DNA of 64,000 nucleotides from Austropuccinia psidii (Eukaryota > Basidiomycota > Pucciniomycetes > Pucciniales > Sphaerophragmiaceae), in the NCBI GenBank assembly GCA_023105745.1, contig JALGQZ010000001.1:63368937-63432936 (forward strand). The letters are read 5' to 3'. Below the pieces are notes generated by a model that did no database searches, had not been told where the DNA came from, and was given only the letters and a program-made list of their open reading frames with translations. The position numbers were made by a program, and so were the translations under genes. Numbering within the stretch: the stretch's first letter is position 1; every line of letters begins with the position of its first letter. Shown piece after piece: positions 49,511 through 62,300 of this stretch.

Positions 49511-50884
49511 ATGATTGAATTTTGATTTGGTAATGCATGAATACAACATATCAACTATTGAATCGTGCCAAGGAATGAGAAATGCACTCATAAATTGAGG
49601 TAATTATATTATTAAGTTGCTTTTGATGGTAAAGTATTGGCCTGGGTTTATCCCAGCTTTTATTTGGATACCAAAGAGTAATGAGTTTAAATTGTTTGTA
49701 TGATATCTCATAACTGGAATTTTCTAGTTAAAAGTTTAATTTCAAATATGAATTGAGCTTTTATAGCTATACTGATAAAGTGTTAACCACTTTTCATGCT
49801 GGGGGATTGCTTTTTTTTGAGGTGTGTTTATTTTAATTTGGTGGTTTTTACAAAGAAAAACAAATTTTAATTTCAGTTTCTGCTCAAATTATAAATCCCA
49901 ACTTTCATTTTGAAATTATAATTATTTTTTTTTAAATCAGATTTTTGGGTAGTTTTCCACTCAAATATCAATTGCCAAATTTCATTTTCAAAAATCCATT
50001 TTATTTTATTTTTTAAATTAAAATTTAAATATTTCTCTTATTTCTAGTTCTTTTTCATAAAGAATCACTCCAATTAATCAAAATTCATTTGAAAAAATAA
50101 AATAAACTGGTATTTTTCTCTTTTAAATTTATCACTCAGCTCATTCTTACTGAAACTCATCTCATTCTTTCATTTTTTTTAGAAATTCCAGTCAGGTTTT
50201 TTTATTGGTTTCTGATAATTATTAAAAAACATCAAGTGAGTTATTTAATTATTTTCTTCCAGCTTCCTTATCATTCAATAAGAAATAAACTCAGCCATAC
50301 TCACAATTACCACCTACCACCCTGTCATAATGAACTAAATCACCAACCACCTATATCTGCACCCTGAAGTCCACCCTTTTAATCCTGTCAGCCATCACCA
50401 ACCACCCCTTCATAATCACCTCCAACCCGCCCAGAACCTCCCAATCATCACTCTGGGAGGTTCTACACTGGAATAGTGACAAATAAATTAGACCTTTTTT
50501 TGATTTTTTTCAATTCTGATCTCCCCCAAATTGCTTTGGATGGCCTTTTGAAGCTTTTGGGAGGCCATCTGAGGCCTTCCAGAGGTTGTATCCCCTTGTT
50601 AATATTTCATTTTATATTTTTTCATAATCAAGGACGATGATGATGAAAAAAATATTAAAATATATTTTTATTATTGATTTCTTTCATAATCAAGGATGAT
50701 AATGATTGTTAGTTTTTTTTTCTCTTTTTGATATGACTCATCCATTTTTTTACTAATATTTTTTTAAATCATTTGAAATTATGAATCATTATTATAATAC
50801 TGATTTTTATTTATATATATATATTTCAATAGAATTTGAATGTTAATATAGGGGTGAATTTTTCATAAAGGTTTCACTTTTGCA
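49511..50884. other. Non-coding interior of Harbinger B2
   Basis: AT-rich spacer between the trihelix and Tet-like genes, equivalent to 7885-9123 in B1. A C-rich patch at 50290-50470 contains a conserved hairpin (50434-50465). Confidence 0.6.
50434..50465. repeat. Perfect 11-bp hairpin conserved in both Harbinger copies
   Basis: AGAACCTCCCA at 50434-50444 and TGGGAGGTTCT at 50455-50465, with a 10-base loop. B1 has the same stem with one mismatch at 8416-8448. Confidence 0.85.
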
Positions 50885-52160
50885 ATGTCACTAAAAACCA
50901 TTAAGCTAACTTCATCTTTAAAGTTTAAAAAGGAAGATTCTTCTATTTATATCTCAAAACCAATATGAAGGTTAGGACCAAACCTGATTTAGTACATAAT
51001 AAGAATGATCTTAAAGATTATTAAAATCTTATTGATACTCTTGATTTCATGGTTATGACTAAACCAAATATAGAAAATAATGAACTTAATGATATAGATG
51101 TAAGTAATAAGAGAAAACTCACACGAAGTCAAAGACAACATATCCATTATTTGAAACAAATAACCCTACAGCTTGGGCATTGCAAACAACCATTTAGAAA
51201 TATCTCATGCATCCCAATTTATAATAAAGCTGATTATGCCACATGGTTGAAGCTTCCATAAATAAAAAGTCTTCCTTATCCTCATGTAATCATTGCTAGA
51301 ACCAAGAATACTTCCTTACCAGCTGTCATTTATGAAATCAACCCATTTGAAAATTCTTCTTCCAACTCTCACATCTTAAAAAATCTTGTTTTTACTTTAA
51401 TGAGATTGTCCAAAAATAGACAAGAAATAAAAACAAATAAAAGTCTCCTAGGTGGAATAATGAAAGCTATTAGCTTTTGTCCAGGTTCTAATTCTGGAAA
51501 GTCTTCAGGTTTGTAGAATTTTCTACTTTTTATATTAATACTTACTAATTAATTTGAAAAACTATAGGTGTTTACTACTGAAAACATGGATAGACACCTC
51601 ATTAAGTTGAACTAGATAATCTTCAATGAAGAAAACTTGGAGAATATGAAGATTTAATTTATTATAGAATTCCTCATTTATCTAAATTACCTACAAATCA
51701 AAATGAAGCATTAATTGAAGCTGCTTAATTACCAAATCTCAGTAACTTTCAATCAATTTTGGCCAATAAAAAAAATAATGAAAATCATTTAAAAATAGCA
51801 TTGTCACTTAAGATAATTTTTTCAATAAGCCACATCAAGATGGTAATGATATCAATTCATGAAATTATGGTATATTTCCTTTTGTATACAAAAAAGATTT
51901 TGATTCACTTCCAGCTTTCTTCACCCCAACTGTACATGGGTTTCACTTCCCCAAATTAAAAATGGAGATTGATTTTTAAAAGAAACCTGGTATAATGGAA
52001 ATTCTATGCAAGAAATCATCAGTAGTCAATTGTACATCATAACCTCCTTCAGAAATTATCAACCATGAATAAATTACTCATTTTGGATGTTCTTTTAAAA
52101 TAAATAACAAATATTTTAATTTAGGTGAGAAATTTTCAAAAATGACACCTACTTAAAAAA
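50885..52160 (+). pseudogene. Probable Tet-like 2OG-Fe(II) oxygenase gene of Harbinger B2 (broken)
   Basis: Starts MSLKTIKLTSSLKFKK, aligning with the B1 start. NKRKLTRSQRQHIH, LGH and YNKADYATWLKLP follow (51100-51261). A middle segment includes INPFENSSSNSHILKNLVF and YYRIPHLSKLPTNQNEALIE. The C-terminal part, read across frames, has NKPHQDGND (51821-51850), YGIFPFVYKKDFD and HGFHFPKLKMEIDF (about 51936-51976), then remains near THFG and KINNKYFNLG to about 52125. In the Tet/JBP superfamily HxD and a distal His bind iron and an Arg binds 2-oxoglutarate. Only HxD is clear here. It is broken by stops and frameshifts. The family call rests on motif spacing and is tentative. Confidence 0.52.
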
Positions 52161-52299
52161 ATAAAAATTATATGGTTACTTTAAAAGAAATATGCATGAC
52201 CAATAGAGAGCTAAAAAGTAAAAATTGTAAATACTTCAATTTTATCAATCACATATCCTCTCTATTTTAGGAATTTAAATTTAAGACATAAGTAGATAA

Positions 52300-53490
52300 T
52301 AATGATAACATTGAGAATTGATTGTCTTTCCATTCAAAAGTAATTGGCATACTTTTCTCATGCATATTTGAAAGATCTTCCCTATTTGCCATTTTGTACA
52401 GAATTCCTACTTGTAGTATATCATCATTTTCATAAAAATGAAACCATTACTCTCCAATTTGTGCCAACATATTATGTAAAACTGTACAAGAAATGACCCA
52501 GCTAACGAATTATTGGATTTCTTGATTATACCTCAGTTGATCTTACATTTCCCTTAGAGAAAACCACCAAAACTTCAAAATTTCAATTTAATGCTCAATT
52601 ATTACCCTTTATTTTGCTAGAAAGTGATTGAAAGAACAGTTTTATTCACTCTGTGCCATGAATCCCTTATAAGCTGTAACAACCCAAGGAGAGCTTGCAT
52701 ATGCTGAATCAGCTAGTAAGTATGTATTTTCTATAAATGTCCTGAGGCTTTTGTTCTATTTTCATATTTTAATTTACATTTGAATCATGAAGTGATCCAG
52801 TAAGCCCAACATGTAGGGCAGTGAACTGTTTTTTTATGTTGCAAACCAGTTTTATCAAAATAAAGAACCTTTATTTTGAATAATCAGTCAAAATGAAATC
52901 AAGTAAGAAAATTTGAAATCTTACCACTTTTTACAATAAAAATAGGCTTCACCATTAATGGGGTTGTTGTTTAAATAATGATATGAGACTCCCATCAATA
53001 AATCCAATGCACCCAGGAGATCCTTCCACCTGCATAACTTGTGAAACCTCTCTGCATTGTTTTATTGTTGGACACACAATAATTCTTTTCTTTAAATTAA
53101 TTAATATTTCAATAGATTTTTGAGTTTAAAAGACAATAGCACCATGGATAATTCCAAACAACATTTTGATTTTCCAAAACGCTGCCCCATTTCCATTTGA
53201 TCATAACCTAAATAGTGCCACAGCAAATTTTATTGCAGGATGACATTGTTTTATTGGGATGAATTTTAAAATTTTTCATCAACTTTCACCTGTGCCACAA
53301 AATTTCCAAATGAGTCATGTGTTGTGCAACAAAGTTGGAAAAACCTTTCAGAGGATAAGGTTTGTAAATCATTCAATGTATACATGTAATGGGAAGGATA
53401 TCTTCTAAAAAATTGATGTATCTTTGGGATGCTATCATATTTAATCAGGTTAGATATTCTTGAGTATCTGAATCACTATCAGAGTTGAAA
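52300..53490 (-). pseudogene. Harbinger DDE nuclease of B2 (broken)
   Basis: Catalytic nuclease remnant. Read on the - strand across frames: RRYPSHYMYTLNDLQTLSSE (about 53350-53405), RFFQLCCTTHDSF, AVALFRLGSNGNGAAFWKI (about 53165-53225), SPGCIGFIDGSLISL (about 52980-53025, first catalytic Asp), TALHVGLTGSLHDSNV (about 52780-52830, second Asp) and ADSAYASSPWVV (about 52675-52710). This order is that of DDE_Tnp_4 transposases. The third acidic residue is not clear. Numerous stops are present. It is convergent with the Tet-like gene, as in B1. Confidence 0.73.
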
Positions 53491-53819
53491 TAATCCATGA
53501 ACTTCAGTGATTTTAATGTCTGGAGCAAAAGTAACTTTTGGGATTGTAAATGATGAGAATTTATATAGAAGATGCAATTTGAAAAACAATGATTTAAGAA
53601 ATTACCAGGATATTTATATTATATGAAAGATAAGGGAAGCTCAATGCAATTATACATGCACTTACTGAGGTGTGTCAGGATGAGTCTATGTTGAAGAAGT
53701 AATAAGGCTATTTACAACTGAAACTATGACTGTGACATGGTAAAAGTGGTTTTAAAAGATAATAAAGTTGATAATGGATGATTAAATTAAGATTTTAAGG
53801 GCTTTACTATAGAGATATA

Positions 53820-55140
53820 GTGGTGGTGAACGCTGCTGAAAGCCCTGGGTGCAGCTTTATCTGTTGGGTTACAATAATAAAAGACTACAATAATTAAATT
53901 TATAATTATACCTGATTATTAACCAAGAGTAAAACTGTTTTTGACAGTTTACTACGTAGGTTATTCAAGAGCAGGATGAGGAGATGATTTTGGCTGTGAA
54001 AAGCCCTCCTTTTATCCTGAAATTGGGGTGGAAAGGCTGCTAGACCTTTCCATGTAGAGGAAGTGAAGATTTTTCACTCTCCAGGACAGGCTTGTGGTTT
54101 GAAAACAGCCTGTATACCCTTTATTTCACCAATACAGGGTGAAAATTTTCATCTGGGGACCTCACAGCCTGATTCTGACGTGTATGACGTGTAGAATGCT
54201 GTACAGAAACTGTATGGGACCCCAGTATTGACTGACATATGAGGTATTGAAGTAAAAACATGCTTCTTCGGCTATTTGACACCTCATATTCATGATTATG
54301 GAATATTATCCCATGGTAAGGCTGTATATGACAGCAGGTGGGATTTTGACCTTAGACCAGTCATAACTCTGTCAGTTTTTGAGATATCAACCTAAGAATT
54401 GGCTCATTGGATATCCCTGTATGAACTCTACACAATGGTACCCAATTTGGTATGGTTATCATGAAATATGGAAAAGTTATCCCATACACAAGGTTTTTTG
54501 TACATAGGCGTGGTTTGGGCAAAAAGCTGTATTGAGCTTGTTTGCCTCATAACTTCTGTTATAGTTGAGATATAAAGGAGTGGATGGCACCATCAGATAG
54601 CCCTGATTGTGCTCTTTCCAAAGATACCCCACTTCAGGTATCCCACACTAAAACTGTAGAGGTTACATGAGAGGTGAATGTTTTGTTCACCCTTATTTGG
54701 CCTGAAATTGACCATAACTCCAGTAATATTGGTGCTAGCTCAGTTTGGCTGGTACCATTGGATAGCCCTGGCTTAGAGCTTCATTTGGAATACCCATTTG
54801 ATGGGGTTAAGCCTCTCTTTCTAGATTTTAGATGAGAGGTGAAGATTAAGGTTTATGCTCAGCAATAACTTTGTTATTTCTTGTCCTATGGTGATGGGAC
54901 TTATATTTTCAGAAAGAGGTGAGTTTCCTCTATCGTTTGATACCTTTTGAGCTAATTTGGCTCAGCTCCATGTTTTGGTGGTATCTTAGCTATACCATTG
55001 GTTTATGGTATTTTGGCTGTCATGCTTGTGCTCTGGTTTTGAGTCACAGGCTGACAAGGTGTGTATCAAAAGAAGATGCTTTTAGTGAAGCCAAAGGTGT
55101 GATTTTAGTATCCCAAAACAGGACTTGGAGGCAAAAACCC
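53820..55140. other. B2-specific block with less AT-rich composition
   Basis: In B1 only about 170 bases separate the terminal repeat from the DDE gene; here about 1.5 kb intervene. The added block is visibly richer in G and C, has no long frame except a featureless one at 54919-55212, and contains a diverged tandem repeat (54360-54880). It may be an insertion or a segment lost from B1. Confidence 0.6.
54360..54880 (+). repeat. Diverged tandem repeat, period about 150-185 bp
   Basis: The motif CATAACT recurs at about 54362, 54548 and 54714, with a weaker CAATAACTTT near 54863. Each of the first three is followed 40-45 bases later by a variant of CATTGGATAGCCCTG (54405, 54591, 54756). Confidence 0.6.
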
Positions 55141-55273
55141 TCAATTTTTGTACCTCAAAAAACCAAGCCTCTTGAGGTGTGGTATTTCCCAAATCCCAAA
55201 TACTTAATTTAGGATTTGGGGAAAAAACACAGGACTTTGAGTGTGGGATTTTGTAACTTTGACACCCCCTAAT

Positions 55274-57616
55274 AACAATATTCAGCCTATGGACCTACTA
55301 ATTTGAAACCTCAATAACCACGAGGTATAATCCATTCAATTTAATATATAATACTTTTGTCAAACTGTATATCCAGTATTACCTTCTTCATTATTCAAAA
55401 AGGAAGCTGATTACTTGAAATTTTTCTATCAAAAACAGAAGACATGACACATAAAAGATATCCTGGCTCTGGGTCAAATAACACCCAGATTTTCAAGCTC
55501 CAGCAAATATCAATGTGCATTATTATTTCCAGTTTTGGAATGAAATACTTACATTCTTACATATTATTAATATCTCCCAGGAATAAAAAACACCATATAA
55601 TAGTGAGATATGTCCTCTTAACAATAAAAAACATGTATGGCGTTGATTCAAGTCCTTCATTCAAAACCCTATACAAAACCCATTCTCCATGTTAGAAGGA
55701 ATAGGATCAGAATTTTGCAAGTGAGGTCACCTTTATTGCTTCCAATATTAATGAATAATCTAATTATACTTATCATTACTATCTACCTTCCTATCCTCAT
55801 TATTCTCATATGGCATAATGTTTTGATGAATTATGCTCATCTCATTAAAAATGTGGTCAGAAATTCTGAATTCAATTCCTAAAAATTGTTGGTACTAGTT
55901 TTTGAAGGTATATCACTGATAACATTTTTGAAGAATTTTTCCAGATAATTATATTCTCTCCTTATTAATATTTTATTTCTCTTGGAATGAAAAATAATAG
56001 AGATGAAAAGTTATCTTGCATTACCATTTAATAGAAAAATTTGTCCATGGATTGAAGGAATAGTTCCATAAGGTCTATATAAATAAAAGAAATTAGTCCT
56101 TCAAAAATAATTGAATATGGTGGAATTATCAGAAACATTTGACTATTAAAAGTTAAGGATTATTGGTATCTGACATGGTCGGAAAACAATCCCCTTATGG
56201 AATACCGTTGGAAAATTTGAATTTCCTTGCATTCACAAGATGGTTCTTGAAAATATGTGTGCCAGGAAACAATGGAACAGTAAGAAAATCTTTAACTAAT
56301 TTTTCTTCAAAGAAATTGCATTTAACTGAATATAAAAAGGGATTCTAAAAAGGAAAGATTGTTTACATTAATTATATCAAAGTTCACATAATTTTGGTGT
56401 ATAAAGCAAGATTCATCCTTGAATTCAAAATCCCATTTATCAAAATGAAAATTCTTAGTATCTTCTGACAGCATAGAACATTTTTTTAAAAAATATTAGA
56501 AACTATTATTGATGATATGACTTCCACAAAACCTGATACTTTCTATCTCTTGGCTGTCACAATTGATAGAATAAAAACCAACTTCTTTATATATGAAGCA
56601 ATTAGGTGCATTTATTTGCACATAATTTGCATCCAACACTCAGGAAGATCTATTTGAATTGGGGAAATATTGAAGCTCAGACAATTCTACTTTCATATTC
56701 ATTCTCTTTCTCCATTCCCACAAACACTTAATGAGACATTTGTAGCTTTTTGAATTGAATGATGGTTTCTAATATAGGCTCTTCAATTGGTCATTTTAAA
56801 TTCATTGTATGAGGAAAGTCTTGATAACAGTTCCCCATTAAGAAAATGAACACAAGGATCATTTGGAATAATCAACATGATAGCCCAATTGGCTGGAACA
56901 TTGTTAGGCTGGGGATTCCTAATTTGTTTCCTAACCATCCTTGGAGAGGATAATACTGATGAAATTTCCAATTCTCCTTTCTTGAATATCCTACCTCTTC
57001 TGGGATGAAATGGTAATCAGTTGATATGATTAGGGTCATGATTGGAGTGATTGAAGAAACTGGTAAATTTACATAATTTTTATTTCTGAATATTTAAGCT
57101 TGAATTAGAAGCTTTCTTGGAATTTAATTGATTTGAAATCTAACAAAAGGTCTTCTTTATCAAATATGTGAAAATATGGAGCAAGGAGAAATTTTTTTGG
57201 ATAATGTCCTTCCAATAGCTTATTTTAGAATCTTGAGTTTCTTCCACAGCTGTAGAAAAGCCTTGTTGATGGATAATGATTCCTCACTGATACTCATTGT
57301 ATTTCTAAAGACATTCATGGCCTGAAGCCATGAATTATTCTGGGAACAACTTTCAATATTACAGTGTTTTATCCTGGGAGTATATTGAGATTATAATGAG
57401 AGTACATATTCCCTTATTTTGGGTATTTTGGTGGATTGATTAGAGTTTGAGAGGGTATTTTGTGATCAAAAATGTCATTTACAAGGCAATTAAGGGACCC
57501 TTACTAGCTCTATAAGCCCTTTTCAACTTGTTACATGTGGGGGATAATTCTGTGTCCTAAATCCTCCATTTTTATTCTCTTCCTCAAACAATATTTTTCA
57601 ATTCTTATTGTGCTTA
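55274..57616. other. AT-rich region with an unidentified coding remnant
   Basis: Between B2 and Gypsy-3. On the - strand 56783-56999 reads RKGELEISSVLSSP and NNVPANWAIMLIIPNDP in one frame and has coding-like composition, but no family was recognised; it is perhaps part of another decayed transposon. On the + strand 56163-56348 is open without known motifs. Confidence 0.5.
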
Positions 57617-59355
57617 TGTAGGGTGTTTATATTAAGCTTTAATTTAAAATCAAGTAATTTTCCTGTCCTCAAACATTTTTTTATGGAAAAATTATACAAA
57701 AAAATTAATTTTGAGACTTTTAAGATAAAAACAAGCCAAAATTATTGTTTTGAACATTGTTAGTATAGAAAAATAATTTTATAAAGATTTATGCAAAAAA
57801 TACTCTACAAGAGATATTCAAGGCTCCAAAGGTAATTTCTTCAAGAGAAACTTCAATTGGAATTAATTGAAAGGAAACTGCTGGAAATTGATATGGGAAA
57901 AGAGTATATAAAAAATATCAAATAGAAAACATGCCCAAAAGTGACCAGAGTGAATTTGGAAACAAATGACAAATTGACAGTGATGAAAGATACTTTAATT
58001 TACTCTTGAGGTGGTTCAAGGGCAAAAGTGATTTCAATTATTTTTCAAATGATTAAAATCTTGAAAATTATTTAAAAGTAGTGGTTGGAATCTTACATTG
58101 GTTGGCTTAACAATATTTAAACTAGTTATAAAAGGAAAAGATTTTAAGACAAGGAGAAAATTGGGGAAAAGAAGACATTCTTTTATAGCCACCAAATCCC
58201 TTGCTCAAAAAGTGAAATTTACTCTAATCATTCCTGAAAAACATGATGTAAATAGAAAATCCAATTATGTCATCATTGAGCCCTGGTTTGGGCTAAAAAG
58301 GGCTGGTTTTATCCCTTTTAGTCCCTTAGGCCAGCCATTGCTATAGTATTGGTTGGTTTATAGCCTTAAATTCACGTCAGGATGTGTGTAGAAAACCTTA
58401 ATTCCAGTTAAAACTGTTTTGATTAAGTTTGTTTTAACTCAAGGGTAGTTTTACCCTCTTGGAAACAGTTAAAACTTCCCTGGCTGGTATCAGAAGCTCA
58501 TCATCAATGGTGTTACAGGCCCTGTGACTCAGCTCCAAGCCAGAAGTGATGAACGTTTGAGTTAATTTTGAAATAACATGCCCGTCAGCAAGGAATTTGG
58601 GGGAGTCTTGCACCCTTTCAGCCAACATTTATTCCACCAAAATTAATCTTTCCAATTTATTTCTCTTTAATTACTCATCATTTACTATCTGTAAAATTTA
58701 CATATGTAACTCAATTGAAAAAATACAGAAAAAAACTTTGATTCTTAATTCCACATATGTAAATTCAAGTTCACTTATGTAATACAGGTGCACATTTTGA
58801 CATTTCAATTTAAAATAGTTCAATTCCTCATAACTTCTAAGCTAAAAAATACTCCTTAATTTTAACACATAAATTGATTGTTAACACCACATGTGGTGTG
58901 AATAAAATTAATTCTTTGAGTATTTTCAGAACTTCATACATAAAATACTAAAAACTTTATTTAAGCTTATTTAGAGTTGAGTTACAGAATTTTGACTCAG
59001 AGCTGACCCCACCTGACTTTTTCTGAGGAATCCAATGGCAATATCATTTTCATATATTTACTTATTTGAAGAAAGCTATAATGCTTTCATTAAATTTTTT
59101 TCAGAAAATAATTCATTTTTAATATTTTTGATAAAAAATTATTTTTACTTCATTATTTCAAGTAAAAACATATTTTAAAGTTTAAAAAAGTTAATTCAAA
59201 TTTATTATTAAATATTAATTATACATTTTATTCCAAATTTTTCATTTATATTCAATTTTTTTTTCATATTAATAAATAAAATTATTACTTTAATTATAAC
59301 TTACTTTGATTTTTTGAGATCTTTTGGGTATATGAAAATACCTTTAAGGATCACA
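57617..59355 (-). repeat. Gypsy-3 3' LTR (1,739 bp)
   Basis: Plus-strand view TGTAGGGTGTTTATAT...TTTAAGGATCACA, the diverged family LTR. A frame at 58098-58346 (+) is antisense to it and matches similar frames in other LTR copies; it is not taken as a gene. A worn polypurine tract follows at 59358-59371. Confidence 0.88.
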
Positions 59356-59374
59356 TATTACCTCCCCTAATAGG

Positions 59375-62300
59375 GAACATTACTTTTTAATATTTCTATT
59401 TCTGGTGTGTCTGAACCTTCTAAGAATTTTTTTAGCCTCAGGTATGTCCTTTTCTGCTAATCATTCATCTTCACAAGCTGGATTACTGTATCTGGCAAGA
59501 TATTCCCTTGCTTTCTTAGTACCCAGTCTTCTTTCTCTGAGAGCTTTGGTAATTTTCTTAGTACAAGATGTTTCAACAGGGGTTATATTCTGGGGAACTT
59601 TATTTCTTAAGGTAAATTCTTCAGAATCACAAGCTTTGTAAGGGCTTATCAGGATTATTGGAAAGGTAGGATTCCTATTACTAAGAGCTTCAGAGATTTC
59701 TCCATGGAGGGCTTTAATCAAAAAACATCCTGCAAAGGGTCATTGAGATTTTTTCATCCTTTGTTTTTATCAAATATTATAGTAGATAAAAGCACCAGGT
59801 CTCCTACTTTGAATTCTGGAGTATCATGTGAATTATCCCATCTGGCTTTGGCATATTAAAACAAGTCCTCCATGAATCTTATTACATGCTTCCTAGATTT
59901 GTCTAGCATTCCTTTGAAGCTAGCAGCTTTGGAATGTATCTAAACACAATATTTACTCAAAGAGTCATTGGGTAGTCTGTGATTCCGTCATATTTCTAGA
60001 ATAGTAGGATTCTAAGTTGTACTGTCATGAATAGATGCTCTACATGCTAGTTCTACTGCAGTAGAAGGGTACACCAATAATGGGCAAATCCATTACAATC
60101 TTTGAGCTCCAAACCATATGCACAAAATACTCTTACCATGTCTTCCAAGGTCTGTATTGTTCTTTCAGCTAATCCATCAGTTTTTGGGTGGTAATCTGTA
60201 GAGATGGATAATTTGGTTGCAAATAATTGGTGAATATTTGCCCATAGTGCTGAAGTAAACTTGGGATCTGTCTCTAATAATGTTTGTAAATCTACCAGTC
60301 TATGATAATACTTTATTCTATATTAGGAGAGCTGTATCTGTGGATTTATCATCTTTGTGACATGGTTCATAAATTGGAGTATTACTAAATCTGTCAACAA
60401 TCACTAGGCAGGAATTATAGCTTCAATCACCCCATGGTGGTAGCCCAGTTACTCAATCCAGATGTAAATCTCTCAAGGTCTATGGGGTTCTTGGACTTTT
60501 ATCATACTTCCAAATCTTTTTCCAGTGGATTTATTGGCTTTCTGAAATCTGTCACAGCTATTTCAATATTATGCAAAATCCTTTTGCCACATTAGCCACC
60601 ATATGCAGCTCTTAATATCTTCTCTTATCCAAACCTCAGAAAGATGTCCTGAGAAAGGGCTTCCATGGAATTATTTTTATACAATATTGATTAAGGACCT
60701 ATTCACAACTGTCATAACACAGGTGTGCTTTGTTCTATGGTAGTTTATGACATCAAGAAGTTTAAATATTCCTTCATAATATGAATTTTTCCATATTTAA
60801 TACAAGGAATTTATCAAGGAGTTATCCTTAGAGTACTTAGAAATTAATTGGAATAATATTATGAAATTCTTCTATTGATTATAGCTCTCCCAGCTTTTCT
60901 TATCACACCAATGTCCAACAGTTTTTAACATTAATCTCAAGAGCTTATCTTGAATTTGTGATTGCAGGGTATGCAGGTCTCCTTAAGAGTTGTGGATAAG
61001 GCCTTTAAATGTTCAAAATAATGTCAAATTAATTCCCAATTATTACCCCAATATCTCTTTATCTAAGGCAAGGGCTTCTTTATGGTTATACAAAATAGTG
61101 CAGAGTCCTTTATATTGTATGTAAGTAAGATGAAGACACAATTAAACTTCATTCATCTTTCCTTATTTTAACTTTTCTAAATCCAAGTTGACTGGTGATA
61201 TTTTAATTACTGAAATTTGTTTTTTAAAAGGTGAAAAGGAAACTTTTTTATGCTTATTTTCACCAATAGTAAGGTAACTGTCGTTGTTGTTATGTAAGTC
61301 TATGCCATAAATGACTAAATAATCATTTCCCAATATGAAATGGGTACTAGAGCAGTTTTCCATGACAAAAAATTCAATAGTTATTCTTAAATTTACATTT
61401 ATATGTGTAAATATGACAGTTGTGGATTTCTTGCACTGTTTAGTCTTATCCCATCAATTTTCAATAATTTATTTTCAAAATGTGGTACACAATTCTTGAC
61501 AAAAGATTTTTTAGCACAAGAGCAGAAGGCTCCTGGGTCAAGTAACAGTTTAGTGGGCTCTTTATAAATCACCACTTCTTTCATACAGGAATTTACAGCT
61601 GTATAGCCTTTTCCTCTGTTTGCTTTAGTTTTCATAAGTTAGGCATCTTGAACTTTTGATAAATAAAGCTGACTGTTACTTAACTGTGGTAAGCAGGAGT
61701 AAGATTCCATGATATCAAATATGACATTGATATTTTCTATATATTTTGAAGATTCAGAAAATATTTATTATTTATCATCTGAATTGTCTTCATTCACATC
61801 ATATTTTTCTTCATCAGGTTCTTTTCAAATGTTAATTTAATTCATTTTCCCTCCCTTTGGAAATTTATTGTCCAAATGTGTGGTGCTTTGACAAATTTGG
61901 CACTTTCTGATTGTCTCTGCAGATTAATTTCTCATATTACTAGAATTTTCTTTGGGGTTTTTGTCCACTGAATCTTTCCAAGTCTTATTAAACCTTGTTT
62001 TAAGATTCATACTACTAGAGCCAGTTTTTGTTCTAGTGGTTATTTCTTCTAGTATATTTATAATATCTTCTTCTGAAGATTTTTCAGTAGTCCTTCTTTC
62101 TTACAGAATTTTCCAAATCTTCTTCACATTGTCTCAGAGATTCTCTAAAGATCATAAATTCTGAAATGTGAGGATATAAAGCTGTTATTTTGTACTTTTG
62201 TTGTAAAAACAATGTTAAGTCTCTGTCTCTGTAAAAATTAAATTTTGAATATTCAAAGGTTGTTTCAACTTTAAAAATCCAAGAATAATTGGCCCATGTG

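Larger units (their letters stand above)
47573..55270. mobile_element. PIF/Harbinger-type DNA transposon B2, three-gene, decayed
   Basis: A 7.7-kb relative of B1 in reverse orientation. Ends are AGGGGGTGTCAAA and TTTGACACCCCCT, flanked by TAAT at 47569-47572 and TAAT read across 55270-55273. It carries the trihelix gene (+), the Tet-like gene (+) and the DDE nuclease (-), the same order as B1 reversed. It is about 2 kb longer because of a tandem duplication near 48.4-49.5 kb and an extra block at about 53.8-55.1 kb. Confidence 0.78.
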
